A stretch of 64,000 nt of DNA, taken from NCBI GenBank assembly GCA_025024175.1, contig QCXZ01000053.1, positions 13,392,001 to 13,456,000 on the forward strand, read 5' to 3'. This document shows, one piece after another, positions 34,401 through 45,310 of this stretch; the first letter of the stretch is position 1, and every line of letters begins with the position of its first letter. A program made the position numbers and the translations under genes. The notes below the pieces were generated by a model. It had not been told where the DNA came from and made no database searches. It saw only the letters and a list, made by a program, of their open reading frames with translations. The stretch is from Rhyzopertha dominica. Lineage: Eukaryota > Arthropoda > Insecta > Coleoptera > Bostrichidae.

Positions 34401-37400
34401 TGTCTCCACAAGTTCTAAGGACCACAAGAACTGTATGTAACGAAATATTGCCACACCTCCAAGCACCTGCGCTATTATCAAAAGGGTGGCATAGAATATA
34501 TTTTGTGCCCCTTCGAATACGTCCTCCAGTGGGCTGTAGGGGCATGCCGTTGCCGTTTCCCAACGATAGGACCACCATACAGTTAGTATGAACAGGTAGA
34601 TGGCGTAAGTGGATACTCCATAATTGTCAGCCACTGTGAGAGAGAATTAGTTAATATAGCTATGTATTTAAATGTAAAATGGCATATTATGTGTTCAAGA
34701 AATAATAATAATAAACGCAGCCCTATACACTTGGGTTTTTACTATTTGAGATAGCTTCTTAAAATACGCAAAATTTATTCAGAAACCGGATATCAAATAT
34801 TTTTTGTTCTCTTTATTCCTTCTTTGGAATTTGCATTTGCACTTTATTTTAAGCTCTAAAATAAGCAAAACAGTGAAGCAATATGGCACACTACTTAGTT
34901 ATGAGAAATAATTAAAAAACTGCACACATAGTAACCAAAACGATATTAAAAATTAAAAGCCGATCCATTACTCGAAGTGGATTTGTTATGTTAATTACAA
35001 GTCTGTTTAAAAAATGTACTCAATGTTATACACACAATCAATGTATTTTATATTTATTGATTTTGGTAATGAAGATGGCGGAAAGTACTTTGCCATATCA
35101 TTAATAAACTGCTTATAACTTTGAGTAAGTTTTTAAAGAGGACTTATATATTCAAAGTGATAATATTTCCTTAGTAGGAAAACTTATGTCACACATTAGA
35201 AACTACTAAAAAATTAATTACGTGAAACAACTGCTGTCGTGCCAGTCATGATGTATGGAGTGAAGGATGCCACAACCAGAGAAACGAATAGGAAAAGTCA
35301 AGAAAGATAAAAAGAGTATCATACAACAAGTACTTGGTGTGACAGCAGAGAACAAAGATTTGTCAGCAGCAGAACTGTTAGACAGCAAAATGATTATCAA
35401 AATAGACACATAATGTGAGGGAAATATTGGGGATACATCTGACAGAGGGCTGCAGATCACATATTAAAAAAAGTCTGGAAAATAATACAGTCGCATCATT
35501 AGGAAATTTAAATGAGGTTGTCAGAATGAAATGGGACGAACCTGCATGGTCATGAAGCATACATAATAATTTTTACTATGTGCTTAAATTAAATGTCTGT
35601 TTTATTGATGTGCCAAATTTTATATTCATGTTTGCAGATTTCAATAGTCAAAAGCTATTGAAAATAGATGCTTTCGGTAGTAATCAGCGTTATTTTATTT
35701 TTCAAAAACCACCAGCAGCACCTGTACAATACATAAAGGGATTATAGCAGCTTAGATCTTACTTGACAGCGAGCGAATCTGTTCCTTTTGAACTGCAAGA
35801 CCCAACTACCACTTAGTATAAGACATTGATTTACTAGAGGATACTTACTAATTAAACAAGATGGCTAGTTCTAGTAATTGCAAAGAGACTATAGTTGCAG
35901 GCATTGCCCCGAAATCAATACGAATACGCAAATCTGCATATTCGTCATATTTTCCAATTTTACGTTAAAGCACTTTCTAGCGAACTTTGCTTAATATACT
36001 TTTAATTACTCTCCATTACGAGCTGGACCAAAAAACATGAACTACCGACTTTTATTACTCGTAAAAATAGGCTACTATGCTGTTTTCTTTGGCCCGAATG
36101 TAAATGATTAAATTGAGGGTTGCCGCTTGCCAACCTCCACGTACCATTGGACGTGAAGATGTGGTGCACTTTAACCAAAATTAACCTGAATATGCTTTTT
36201 GCTACAAAGTAATGTCAAAATTCACTTACATATGTCCCAGAAACGAAATTTGATCGGTTCAGATTTTTTTAGATTTTATCTCGCTTCCTTGGTAATTTCT
36301 GTATTTGTTTTCAAATCAGACAAATACAACACCTATATCCTGAGCGGGACCCGAACCCGCAACCTCAGGGCCCAGAGGCTAAGGATAATTGGCGAGTTTT
36401 ATTTTTATCAGCTATCCATACCTAGTTTAAAATTTTAAATTACCTGGTTTTAAAAAAAAGCGCTTGTCAATTAATTAGAGTTTGATATTGTTCAGATGAT
36501 GATGGTGTTAGAAGCTACATTTAAAGTTCAAATTTCCTTCTTTTTGTATTTCTTTTTCTATTATTATAAGTTTTTACTTTGTTATTTATTAAACAATCAA
36601 ATAGGTCTAGGGAAGATAAATTAAAATTTATGGAAATGGAATACCTACAAAGTGCAGTTAAAACAATCTATTGTATACTTGCTGCCATAAATAAAGACCG
36701 CTCATATTGTCCGAACTGATTCCCAGCTGTATACGTATCTCCTAAGAAAGGACTGTGTAAGTGTTTACCTACAATATGCGTCGTATTTGTGGTCAGTTTT
36801 TACATTACATTAGTTGAATTTGTGAAATATGTGCTAATAAATTATGCATGTTTGAGAAACATTCCTTGCATAGAATATAACTATGACCGTATATAAATTT
36901 TCAGATGAGTATAATTAGAATTCACACTACTTCAAATATGCACTATAGACTGAACAAAAAACAAAAACAATAATATCGACGTGCGATCTTATACAAAATA
37001 GACAAAGCTCCGATCAGCTGATATTAATTGAAGACTTAAAGAAGTGTTTTCATGATATTTCTGTTTTTTTCATTTGTGCTGTTGTAAGTGACTTGCCGAT
37101 GTGTGTAGAAACTCAAACAAGGCCATAAAAGGAACTGCTATAAAACATTTCTGTTTTCAAGAAAATGGGGACATTTCAAAGCTATGCTTGCTGATGAGAA
37201 GATAACATAAATTTACAAAATCAAAATGCCAAGTCTATTATTTGTTTTAGAAACTTAAAGGTTATCTTTCCAAAAAATGCACTCAAACTGTTTTTATCTA
37301 TAGTTCTGTTCTATTCAAAACAAATGGACATATTAAGAGTAGAAGTGAGTGAATTACCTTAGTTTTATTTAATTCCAATAATAATTTGTGTTCAAAATTA

Positions 37401-40400
37401 TAATATAACACTATGTATACAACTAACATGCTGTGACACCTGCTATAGAAATAGTGTAGTGGAAATTTTTACTTTTGAGTTTAGCTTAGGTGCTCTGTGA
37501 ATTCTGCTCCAAAAATTGATTTTTGTACACATAATACCTAACATGGTTATACAGCTAAAAAGCACATTTAGATGGAAATTTAATTGCAAATTATCCTCTT
37601 TTGTTTACGCTATAACAGGCACGATACCATAATGGCTCGTATATACAACTAAAATAAGCCATATTTATATCTATGCAAGTTTTTGTGAGAAATACGGCAT
37701 TTTCAGGGTGTCCAATTTTCGTTGTAATTGTAGGGTATCGCGGTAACTGCTAATGCTAGAGTTGAATTGTAGCATTTTTATATCGTCTTTTGTTCTAAAG
37801 CTATAGCCAACTTTCGATAACCTTATATTTCATTCAGTCATCAATATCTTGCTTAGGAGCGTAGATATTTTATTTTAAATCCAGTGGCGTTCTCAGAATT
37901 TTGTAGGAGGTCACATTTTTAGATATAACACCAACTTACATTTTTAACTAGAAACCTTAGTTGTATGTCTATTTGGATACAAACTTGTACAGGCACTGAT
38001 GCAGTTTTTTTTATCGGTAATCTAGGGTGGCATGTAACTAATGAAAATCATTGTTTATTTGGACATAAGTACCTATGCGTTGTTTAGCGTCACACTATTT
38101 ACATCCATTTTGACGAAAAACGTAAGATCTCATTAAATTACTACAAAATTGGAATAATACCAAAATTAGTAAAAATAAACCTAACATTTTCTTAACTTAA
38201 AAAATAGGTCTTTTCAACCACAAGCAAACCAGTTTCCATTCAAAAAATGCAGGTTTATATTATATCTCAAAAATGTGACCCCCTAAAAGATTCTGAGTAC
38301 GCCATTGGTTTCAAAATATGAATATTTATAAAAAAAATCACAGTTTTTTTTGTATCTACATACCCAAGGGATTGAGCTCTGAAGAAATGTAACATTATTC
38401 AATAGTTTCTACAGTTTTAAAACAAACGACGATATAAACGTGGCAATGATGGTACAGATCAACTCAAAACAAAAAAATAAGACAGTAATGTCGAAACCGC
38501 AATCAGTGATGGGCGTTTACGCGTAAATTATAATTTTCTACGTTGAACGCGTAGAAAATGTAGATAAAGCACTTTGGCGTAGATTTTGAGTAGAAAATGT
38601 AAATTTAAGACGAGTATAATATGACTAAGGTGGATTAGGTACCTACAAGCTAAAACTAAATGAAAATTTTTTGTTTCTAATTTCCCTGTTTAATTGATTT
38701 CTCTATATGTAGAGTTCCTTAAAACTTGTTGGTATAACATATCTTAGTCCTGCGACGACCAAGAAGCCCATATTTTACATACTATCGAATTCCGAATTGA
38801 ATAATTGTTGTTGATTTTTATCAAAAAAAAAGTATTTACTATCACTAGTTATCACTTGCTACTAGCCGCTTTAGATCAATGTGCCCAGTTCAGCAATGAG
38901 AACTGCCTGTATGCTTTGCCAATATAGCAATTTAAAATTGACCTACGATTAAAAATGTTGGTATAAAGGAATAAGGGGTGCGTAAGAAATTGCCCGTCTA
39001 TATATGTTTGTAAAGAAGAAAGACAATAAAATCACAGTGTTATACTCATTGAGGAATCCATTTGACCGATTGAAGTCTTCAGAGTGCTTTTGACGGCATG
39101 CTTGTCCTGCTTAGTCTGGTCTTCTGGCCCTAACTAAAGTATTCCTAGGTTATTGTTGTTTAAACTTTTGTCTAGTTAACTTAATTACAACAAGGTAGTA
39201 TTTCGCTTTGTAAATAAGGAATATAAATAATAATAAATACAAAATAATATTGACATTTGAAGATTTTGAGGAGTATTGACGACTAACACCATTAAATTCC
39301 TATATTTCTATTTGTCCACACAATGCTATTTTCTGCAGTAGACTTTCAAGGTAAAATATTACATAGTTTACGCGTGGATAATAGTGTAATCTATATGGCG
39401 TATTTTACACGCCCATTACTGACTGCAACCCTGTAGCATTAATATAGTTACCAACATATCAAACAACTACAACGAAAATAGGACACCCTGTACACTCGTG
39501 CAATATAAAAAGGTATCACACATATCGGTTCATAAAAACCCGAGTGGTTCAAGTGAAACTTTATAAGCTTGAACATTGCTCACCTTATAATTAATTTCAT
39601 TGTGATGTATAATAAAATGACCTTTCCACTATAACGATTTTCAATATCTTCTTGATATTTCGTCTCAGTTATGTATACCAGTATCTTTAACCACAAAAAA
39701 GTTTCTTCCATGTCGAAGAAATCAATATACAGATGACTCAAATTTATTTTTTTCAATTAAGTATACGTTTCAAACGAACTTTTCTAACACACCATCGGAA
39801 TAACAAGGAACAGTCGGCCAAAAATAACTAGAGCCACATTTTCAAGGAAGATACGGCGATGTAAGTTTAAAAAACCGTGTACCCTTACCTTTGAATATAG
39901 AATATAGAGTATATAATATAGAATATATTCAAAGCCTTTACTCTAATATGCGAATATTGACTCGAAATTGACGTCACAATTGTGTGAGGGGATCTGCTGT
40001 ACAGTCGTATAGTATTCCAACCGAAATAAGGTTATATTGTTCTGCTATTGTTTAAAAAATTAAATATTTCTATAATGGGCAGTTATCGGAGGTCAGAAAT
40101 TTCAGCACTAGCACTATCTGTTTGTTCAAGCATTTGTCGGTCTATGTTGAACAAGGGATTATTTACAGCGAAGGGTTCATTGGAAGTACCTAAACGAGCA
40201 ATTATTGGATAGTCGTAACCTTACAAGTGCAATATAACCTTATTTCATTTGGAGAGGTATACGCGGAATGGTGTACCGCTTATTTGTGCATCGAGGTTTC
40301 AGTAATGAGACCGCGCGACGCCAACCGCTATAAAACTGTAATAATAGCTGGCTTGCTGCCTAAGTGCCTACCCATCAGTATGTTGTAAATTGTAAAATAT

Positions 40401-40775
40401 AATCAAGAATTTTAAGAAGCTTCTTCTAGCTAACCCAAATTGCGCCGAGATGAAGTAAGTTTGTCGTTGAATTTCTTAACTCTTCAGCAAAATAGCTACT
40501 GAATAGTTCTTACTGTCAACCTTTATTTAGGCTGCTATACTCAACCGTGAACGAAATAATTGCGCCCACAGTCGTCTCTGAACAGCCAACAATTAAATAT
40601 GCTTTATTTGTAACCACCTACCTATAATTAGTTCAAAACAGGAAGCACAAAGTTCGGCCGTCGCCACAAACTCTAACAGCATTTGTCTTACTATATTGTC
40701 ACTCGTCCAGGTTTTCACAACGCGCCTCAGGTAGATGGCTATAAGTGATGTTAGTATTATGTAGGAAGTTGACAT
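31245..40775 (-). CDS. AQP12L: unorthodox aquaporin, AQP12-like (3 exons)
   Basis: The joined exons on the minus strand (40775-40622, 34633-34220, 31441-31245) give 254 residues with matching phases (V and A codons split 1+2). Hydrophobic segments run throughout. The first pore motif is CPY in place of NPA (TACPYSPLED) and the second is canonical, FNPALATS. That pair is characteristic of insect AQP11/12-type superaquaporins, which are thought to act in intracellular membranes. The start is uncertain: the ATG at 40775 gives MSTSYIIL, but upstream in-frame GVHPLV also looks family-like and an acceptor TTTTCAG just before it suggests another 5' exon. Confidence 0.85.
31717..32582. repeat. 0.9-kb repeat family, copy 2 (inverted)
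   Basis: It has the same sequence as copies at 11491 and 53544, in opposite orientation: it opens TACTTCCACATCCAACGG and closes TTGGATGTGGAAGTATTGATTCA with CAGCG. It lies in the aquaporin intron. Frames in it are shadows and not genes. Confidence 0.75.
32611..34170. mobile_element. Tc1/mariner-like element with TGCAGGGTGTCCCA ends
   Basis: The left end is TGCAGGGTGTCCCA and the right end is its exact complement TGGGACACCCTGCA, each bordered by TA (32609-32610, 34171-34172). The 1.56-kb interior has no recognisable transposase. Its part at 33140-33365 matches the interior of the hAT MITE at 5848-6732. It sits in the aquaporin intron, 26 bp from copy 2 of the 0.9-kb repeat and 49 bp from exon 2. 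Confidence 0.8.
33140..33365. repeat. shared module, counterpart of 6090-6315
   Basis: Its reverse complement shares the landmarks CTTGTAAAACAG, CAGAGCA, GTTGCCGCCATCTACC and CATTTAAAACC in order with 6090-6315, although the two surrounding transposons belong to different superfamilies. Confidence 0.6.
34220..34633 (-). CDS. AQP12L: AQP12-like exon 2
   Basis: It encodes ADNYGVSTYAIYLFILTVWW, the first pore motif region TACPYSPLEDV, the helix FYATLLIIAQVLGGVAIF and a further helix pair to FFGTLMVVA. It is bounded by the acceptor CTCTCACAG and the donor GTAAGA. The CPY replaces NPA without frame damage. The conserved Cys/Asp-rich loop (YEECVADLQVP) fits the family. Confidence 0.9.
34634..37703. 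other. AQP12-like intron, 5' part
   Basis: Apart from the SINE-like fragment at 36331-36393 I see no gene. A stretch at 35220-35550 could be a heavily decayed LINE (a VPVMMYG-like segment) but is too weak to call. Confidence 0.4.
36331..36393 (-). repeat. tRNA-derived SINE fragment
   Basis: On the minus strand a box-B/T-arm like segment GCGGGTTCGGGTCCCGC (stem GCGGG/CCCGC) follows a box-A like TTAGCCTCTGGGCC. It continues into non-tRNA sequence rather than an acceptor stem. A cloverleaf cannot be completed, so it is not a tRNA gene. Confidence 0.45.
37704..39490. mobile_element. CAGGGTGTCC foldback element with nested hAT
   Basis: The left end is CAGGGTGTCCAATTTTCGTT and the right end, reversed, is CAGGGTGTCCTATTTTCGTT; the arms extend inwards through GTAACT and TTAATGCTA. 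It is related to copies at 15876 and 43181. A 918-bp hAT MITE is inserted in it. No coding frame. The element lies in the aquaporin intron. Confidence 0.75.
38504..39421. mobile_element. hAT MITE, 918 bp, nested
   Basis: The ends are CAGTGATGGGCGT at the left and, reversed, CAGTAATGGGCGT at the right. Flanking octamers are ACCGCAAT (38496-38503) and ACTGCAAC (39422-39429), 6 of 8 matching, one difference being CpG decay. Subterminal GCGTA/TACGC-rich motifs are repeated at both ends (CGCGTAAATT, CTACGTTGAACGCGTAG, TTTACGCGTGG). No transposase. Confidence 0.7.
39491..40621. other. AQP12-like intron, 5' end, with a promoter-like patch on +
   Basis: A TATA-like CTATAAAAC at about 40330-40338 is followed on the + strand by ATGAA|GTAAGT (40450-40460) and an acceptor TTTATTTAG ending at 40530, which would give a 33-codon peptide MKLLYSTVNEII... 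The ATG-AA first exon is typical of cuticular protein genes, but the rest does not look like a signal peptide, so this is only a weak candidate. Confidence 0.2.
40622..40775 (-). CDS. AQP12L: AQP12-like exon 1 (N-terminal membrane region)
   Basis: It encodes MSTSYIILTSLIAIYLRRVV and then LLEFVATAELCASCFELII, ending G|GTAGGT with one base of a Val codon completed in exon 2. The AELCxxCFELI segment joined to VADNYGV is a recognisable AQP12-type sequence. The reading frame extends upstream of this ATG, so coding may begin in an earlier exon. Confidence 0.8.
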
Positions 40776-41529
40776 AACCAAAGGATGAACGCCAAAAAGA
40801 TTCAGTTTTCGACTGAAAAGATGTCCCAAATCGGTGTTTCATACAAGCAATACAGTTTTAAACACTTACTTGTGTCCGATGGCGCCCCATTTTTTCAAAA
40901 ACCTATACGCCTGCTTGTAGTAGCTCGTAACCATTTCGAAAACTTCGTTGCTACTGGGGGAATTGGGAAGATCGCTGCAGAAACCGCATCTAGTTCTAAT
41001 ATTATACTGCAGCCCAAATAGCTTGTGGTATTTTTAGTCGCGATGCGTTGGTCAGGAATGAACCCATGTGTATTATACATCTGATTATGTAACATGCAGA
41101 GCGTCCGCGCAAATCTCGCTACTATTGTTCATTGTTTTTATATTACTGCAAGTTACAGCAGCTATGGTTATCATTCAACATTAGCAGTACTCAACATTTC
41201 CATAATTTTTAGTAAATGTTACCCAGAGATATATCGTGTTTACCATCTTCTACAGTTTCGATTCTTTAATAAGTATATTGCTCCCCCTTGCAAAACCGTA
41301 ACCATCATTGTCACCGACAGGCTTGAAGCCGCGCGGTCAGGACCTAATTTAATATTTGAAATACAGTGCTTCAAACTAATAGTTAATAACAAGCCTGCGA
41401 TACAGTGTATTATACTACAAAACCGTTTAAAATTGAAAAAAACTGAGGAAGAGTTATTTAATTAATAATTACGTCTAACAATTATTTTATCATGTTAGTG
41501 TTTACCCCCACGGAGTAAAAAAAATCTGT
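40776..41529. other. upstream of the aquaporin exon
   Basis: An open frame on + at 41094-41465 (123 residues) has no recognisable motif and is probably chance. No promoter was identified. Confidence 0.3.
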
Positions 41530-42372
41530 CCCACTGATTACATATTACACAATATTTCAGGAGATTACACGGACATACATGTAATCATTGAAAATTCATG
41601 AATCGTACACTGATTACATAACTGATTATGGGATTCAAACGATTACATAAGAGATTACAAAGGATTTCACATTCAGTAAAAGTAAGAAAAGCATAAGAAT
41701 AGACTAACAACCAGCATAATGAAGGAAAGAGCACTAAACTTGTCAACTTACAATGACGAAATTTAGAATTTTTCTTCTATATTTATTATGTATAATTAAT
41801 TATCCTTAAAAAAGAAAACCCCCAAAATCCGAACTCCATTGACGTCACTGACTTCCAAAACAAACACAACCATTGATGTAAAAAAACTTACTGAAGTAAA
41901 AAAAAATTTACCGATCTATTTCGACCTGATAGCACCCATAAATAGTGGCGCAAATATCGATTCCTTTTAAATGACGTACCTACACTTTCGCTTACAAATT
42001 CAGTATATTTTAACTTACAAATCATCGTGAAAGTAAAAAAGAACCAAATCTGCGATTTTCCTTAAATATCATGAAGTTGAAGCAGAGACATCACTTTCGC
42101 AGCCACCTAGTATATTAAAAAGAATTTGTTTATTGTTGAAAAGGAAATCTTTGGAGGCATGTACATATAAGTCTTAACGTAGAGAAACAGGATTTAATTA
42201 ACTAGTTTGTTTTCAACTTTAAGTTCTTGATAAAAGGCACCCGAATGCATCCGAAGTGATGTGGAGTTAAAAATTACACAATGATTACATTAAGATTATG
42301 TAGACTGCTTAAAGTTTACCCAAAGATTTAAAAGATTACATAATATTGATTTCATAAGATTACATCGCTTGT
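41530..42372. repeat. GATTACA-motif cluster, possible element with subterminal repeats
   Basis: At least nine copies of GATTACA(T/C) occur in two groups, 41535-41670 and 42280-42365, with about 600 bp between them. Repeated short subterminal motifs at both ends are a feature of hAT-like elements, as seen in the two MITEs at 60339 and 61170. No convincing terminal inverted repeat or target duplication was found, so the boundaries are guesses. Confidence 0.4.
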
Positions 42373-43180
42373 GGTTACCAGTGGCGTGCTCATGGCGGAT
42401 CTTGGTTAACCCCCCCCCCCAAGATCCATGAAGNTAAGCAGGACTCATTAAATTAACTAAGGTATTAAGCGCGTCAAAAATCCATAAAAAACACTACACA
42501 AATTGTAGTTTCCCCCCACCTCCACCTCCTAGTGTGCAATTGGCAGTTATAAAATGGTCTTTGTCAAGACTTCGTTTAAAGTTGTTTTTGAAGGTGTAAA
42601 ATATCATAACTTGTTTTGTTAAAACACAATACTTAATATGGACGATGGGCAATTCAGCAAAACGTGGTACTCATTTGCAATTGTCTATTTGAAAATCATC
42701 ACGCAGGATTAATAATAAAATTAATATATGATGCATATAAGAAAAACATTGTTTTTATATAATTATAACAAAATATTGACCTTTGTGTTATACTCTTAGA
42801 ATGCTTTAAATCATCAGGTGGTCGGTCACAATAAATGAACCAATCATTTTAACTAGTCGTTTTTTATTTGGTTATCTAAAATTGTAGGAACTTCAAAATT
42901 GAATTTCTGGTCAAAGTTAAAACAATGATTAAAAATTACCGATGTCATTTTTCCGATTATAACGTCCTTTTTGTGTCCTTTTAATTTATCATTCAAATAT
43001 CAAATGTCCAACATGAACAGATTGACATCATTATATTTAGCCATATACATNATGTTTGTAGGATTATTTAATTTAGTACCTACTAAGATCTTCAATATAA
43101 GCAATGCTTTTTTATTTATAAAAAATAGTGAAAATTAAATAAAGGATTACATCATAAATTCTTTAGGTATCTAGTGTGTA
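42373..43180. other. region with a transposon-like end at 42379
   Basis: CAGTGGCGTGCTCATGGCGG at 42380 followed by a poly-C tract resembles the end of a DNA transposon with G/C tracts, but no partner end was found. The rest is AT-rich without a gene. Confidence 0.3.
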
Positions 43181-43915
43181 CAGGGTGTCCCATTTTCGTT
43201 GTAATTGTAGGGTATCTCGGTAACTATTAATGCTAGAGCGTTGCGGTTTCAAAATTACTTATTACTTTTTTGTCCTGAGTTGAGCTGTACCATCCCCATT
43301 TTTGTATCGCCTTTTGTTTTAAAGCCATAGCCAACTTTTGAGAAATGTAACATTTCTTCAGTTCTCAATATCTCGATTGGCTATGTAGACACAAAAGAAC
43401 TGTGTAGAGACATTTTTTATAGATATTTTTATTCTGAATTTAGTGGCGTACTCAGAATTTTTTTTCGGGTCACATTTTTGAGATATAACACAAACTTCCA
43501 TTTTTTAAAGTAAAACCATAGTTGGCTTTGCTATGGTTGAAAAGAACTATTTTTTGTGATGAAGAAAATGTATACATTGTTAGGTTTATCTTTACTAATT
43601 TTAATATTATTCCAATTTTAGTAATAATTTAATGAGAAAAACGTCGTCAAAATGGATGTAAACACTTGATGATAAACAATGCATAGGTATGTAATTATCT
43701 CAAAATAAACAATCATTTTCATTAGTTAGATGCCCTCCTAGATTATGTATTCAATTATGCATATCCTATTTTTAAAGGATTGAAATTTGTACTTATTAAT
43801 ATAAATTATATCGTGTGCTTTTTTATTCCATATGCTCCTGGATATAACGTAAAATATGATTAAATTATTTTAAAAAATTTGAATAATTCCAATATTAGTA
43901 AAAATAAACCTAAGT
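43181..43915. repeat. CAGGGTGTCC foldback family, one-armed copy
   Basis: It starts TA|CAGGGTGTCCCATTTTCGTT and follows the left half of the 37704 copy through CTTTTGTTTTAAAGCC, AACATTTCTTCAG, GTGGCGTACTCAGAATTTT and ACTAATTTTAATATTATTCC. The opposite terminus is missing, so it is truncated. Confidence 0.65.
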
Positions 43916-45310
43916 ATGTATCTCAGCTAATAAATTCAGTAAATGTCATGTATTAGAATTGCTATTTAATTACTAAAACGGGGATATTTTCATGGCAAAT
44001 AGCTTAATTAATAGCCTCGCTTAAATGCGCGAATCAAGGCTGCTGTCTTTTTATTTAAAAATATTGCTAAGCCTGTGTAACTTTCGGTTACAATGGAAGT
44101 ACACATTAACTTTGTTTAATTTAAAAAGAACACCTCCTACATTACTTTTTTATTGCTAAACTTAGATGCTACGCAATGAGCCTCAATGTTCAACATATTT
44201 TAAGATATGTATATTATTTTCGGGAAAAGAAACATCTTCCTAATCCATTTTAGAAATCGATGTACCAATTGATAGAACATTGATTCGAAAATGGATAACT
44301 TGGTTTTTTAATTGAAATCCCATCTTTCAAGTTTTATAGTTTTCGAAGAAAACGCAATTTTTACATCAAACGCTTTCAAATAAACACCATAACGAAATAA
44401 ACAAAATTTAAACACAAGTAGTTCAAAATTCCTATACTAACTACTATACTAACTACATACTAACACTACTAATCCAGTAAATCACTATTCAGAGCACTAT
44501 AGTGCCCTCACTAATACCTTTGAATATCAAAGTTAATACTAAGAACACCTTCGTTTGCCTTTTGCTTGCTTCATTGTTTTTCAAATCAGAACATCCTCGT
44601 GTCCTTTTCGTCGGACTATATATACCTCCGTTGGAAGTTCTTGAAGCACCTACGAGAACATTGTAGATAGATCGAATATGCTAGAAAATCATAACATGAT
44701 CCTAGGCAACTACCCGAACATCGTGTCGGTCTGTTTGCCTAATCCACAGACGTTCCAATTGTATAAAATAATTAAAAGATATGACAAAGGGTAAAGTGTT
44801 AAAACAATAACTAGCATCAAAATATTATGCGCCTGTTTTTGTAAGTATGAAATGTTAACAGAAATGTTGTACAAGCGCGTTTGTTACTTCTTAAAGTTAG
44901 GTTGTCGTGAATGTCTGTAAAACTAAATTTCTTCTTTAGATAGAAATCGAATTAGTAATGTATCGGGAGAAAATCTACATTCGAAATGAAATTATGGTAG
45001 TAGCTTCTGACACCTATACATTAATTTTACTTTAGAGTCNCAAGCAATAATCCGCATGTACGGATGGCAAGAAATCTATGGAAAAGCGAAAAACAAAATC
45101 TTTAACTTTTTGTCAGTTTTCTTATAAATAATAAATCTCAAAATAAACCAAAACGACTTTATTTACACACTAAAACGTTAATTCTACACTTTCGAAACAT
45201 AAAGCTGTCAACTCTTAACGAATCTGTTTCTTAAATAATATTGTTCTAAAGAGTGATTATGTATATTGTACCGAAATCCGTTATTCAGTAACTTAAACTG
45301 TAGCTGCTCT
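43916..45310. other. intergenic, downstream of the IR gene
   Basis: AT-rich; includes a low-complexity CTAACTA/CTACTATA run at about 44435-44475. No gene recognised. Confidence 0.5.

Noticed and set aside
35220..35550. LINE fragment with a VPVMMYG-like segment
   Set aside because: Too short and broken; no second motif in the right order.
36331..36393. Functional tRNA gene
   Set aside because: Only T-arm and A-box like parts exist; the acceptor and anticodon stems cannot be paired.
41094..41465. 123-residue + strand ORF upstream of the aquaporin
   Set aside because: No motif, no splice or promoter support, composition like the surrounding intergenic DNA.
42379..42430. hAT element starting CAGTGGCGTGCTCATGG
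   Set aside because: No partner terminus or 8-bp duplication was found within several kb.
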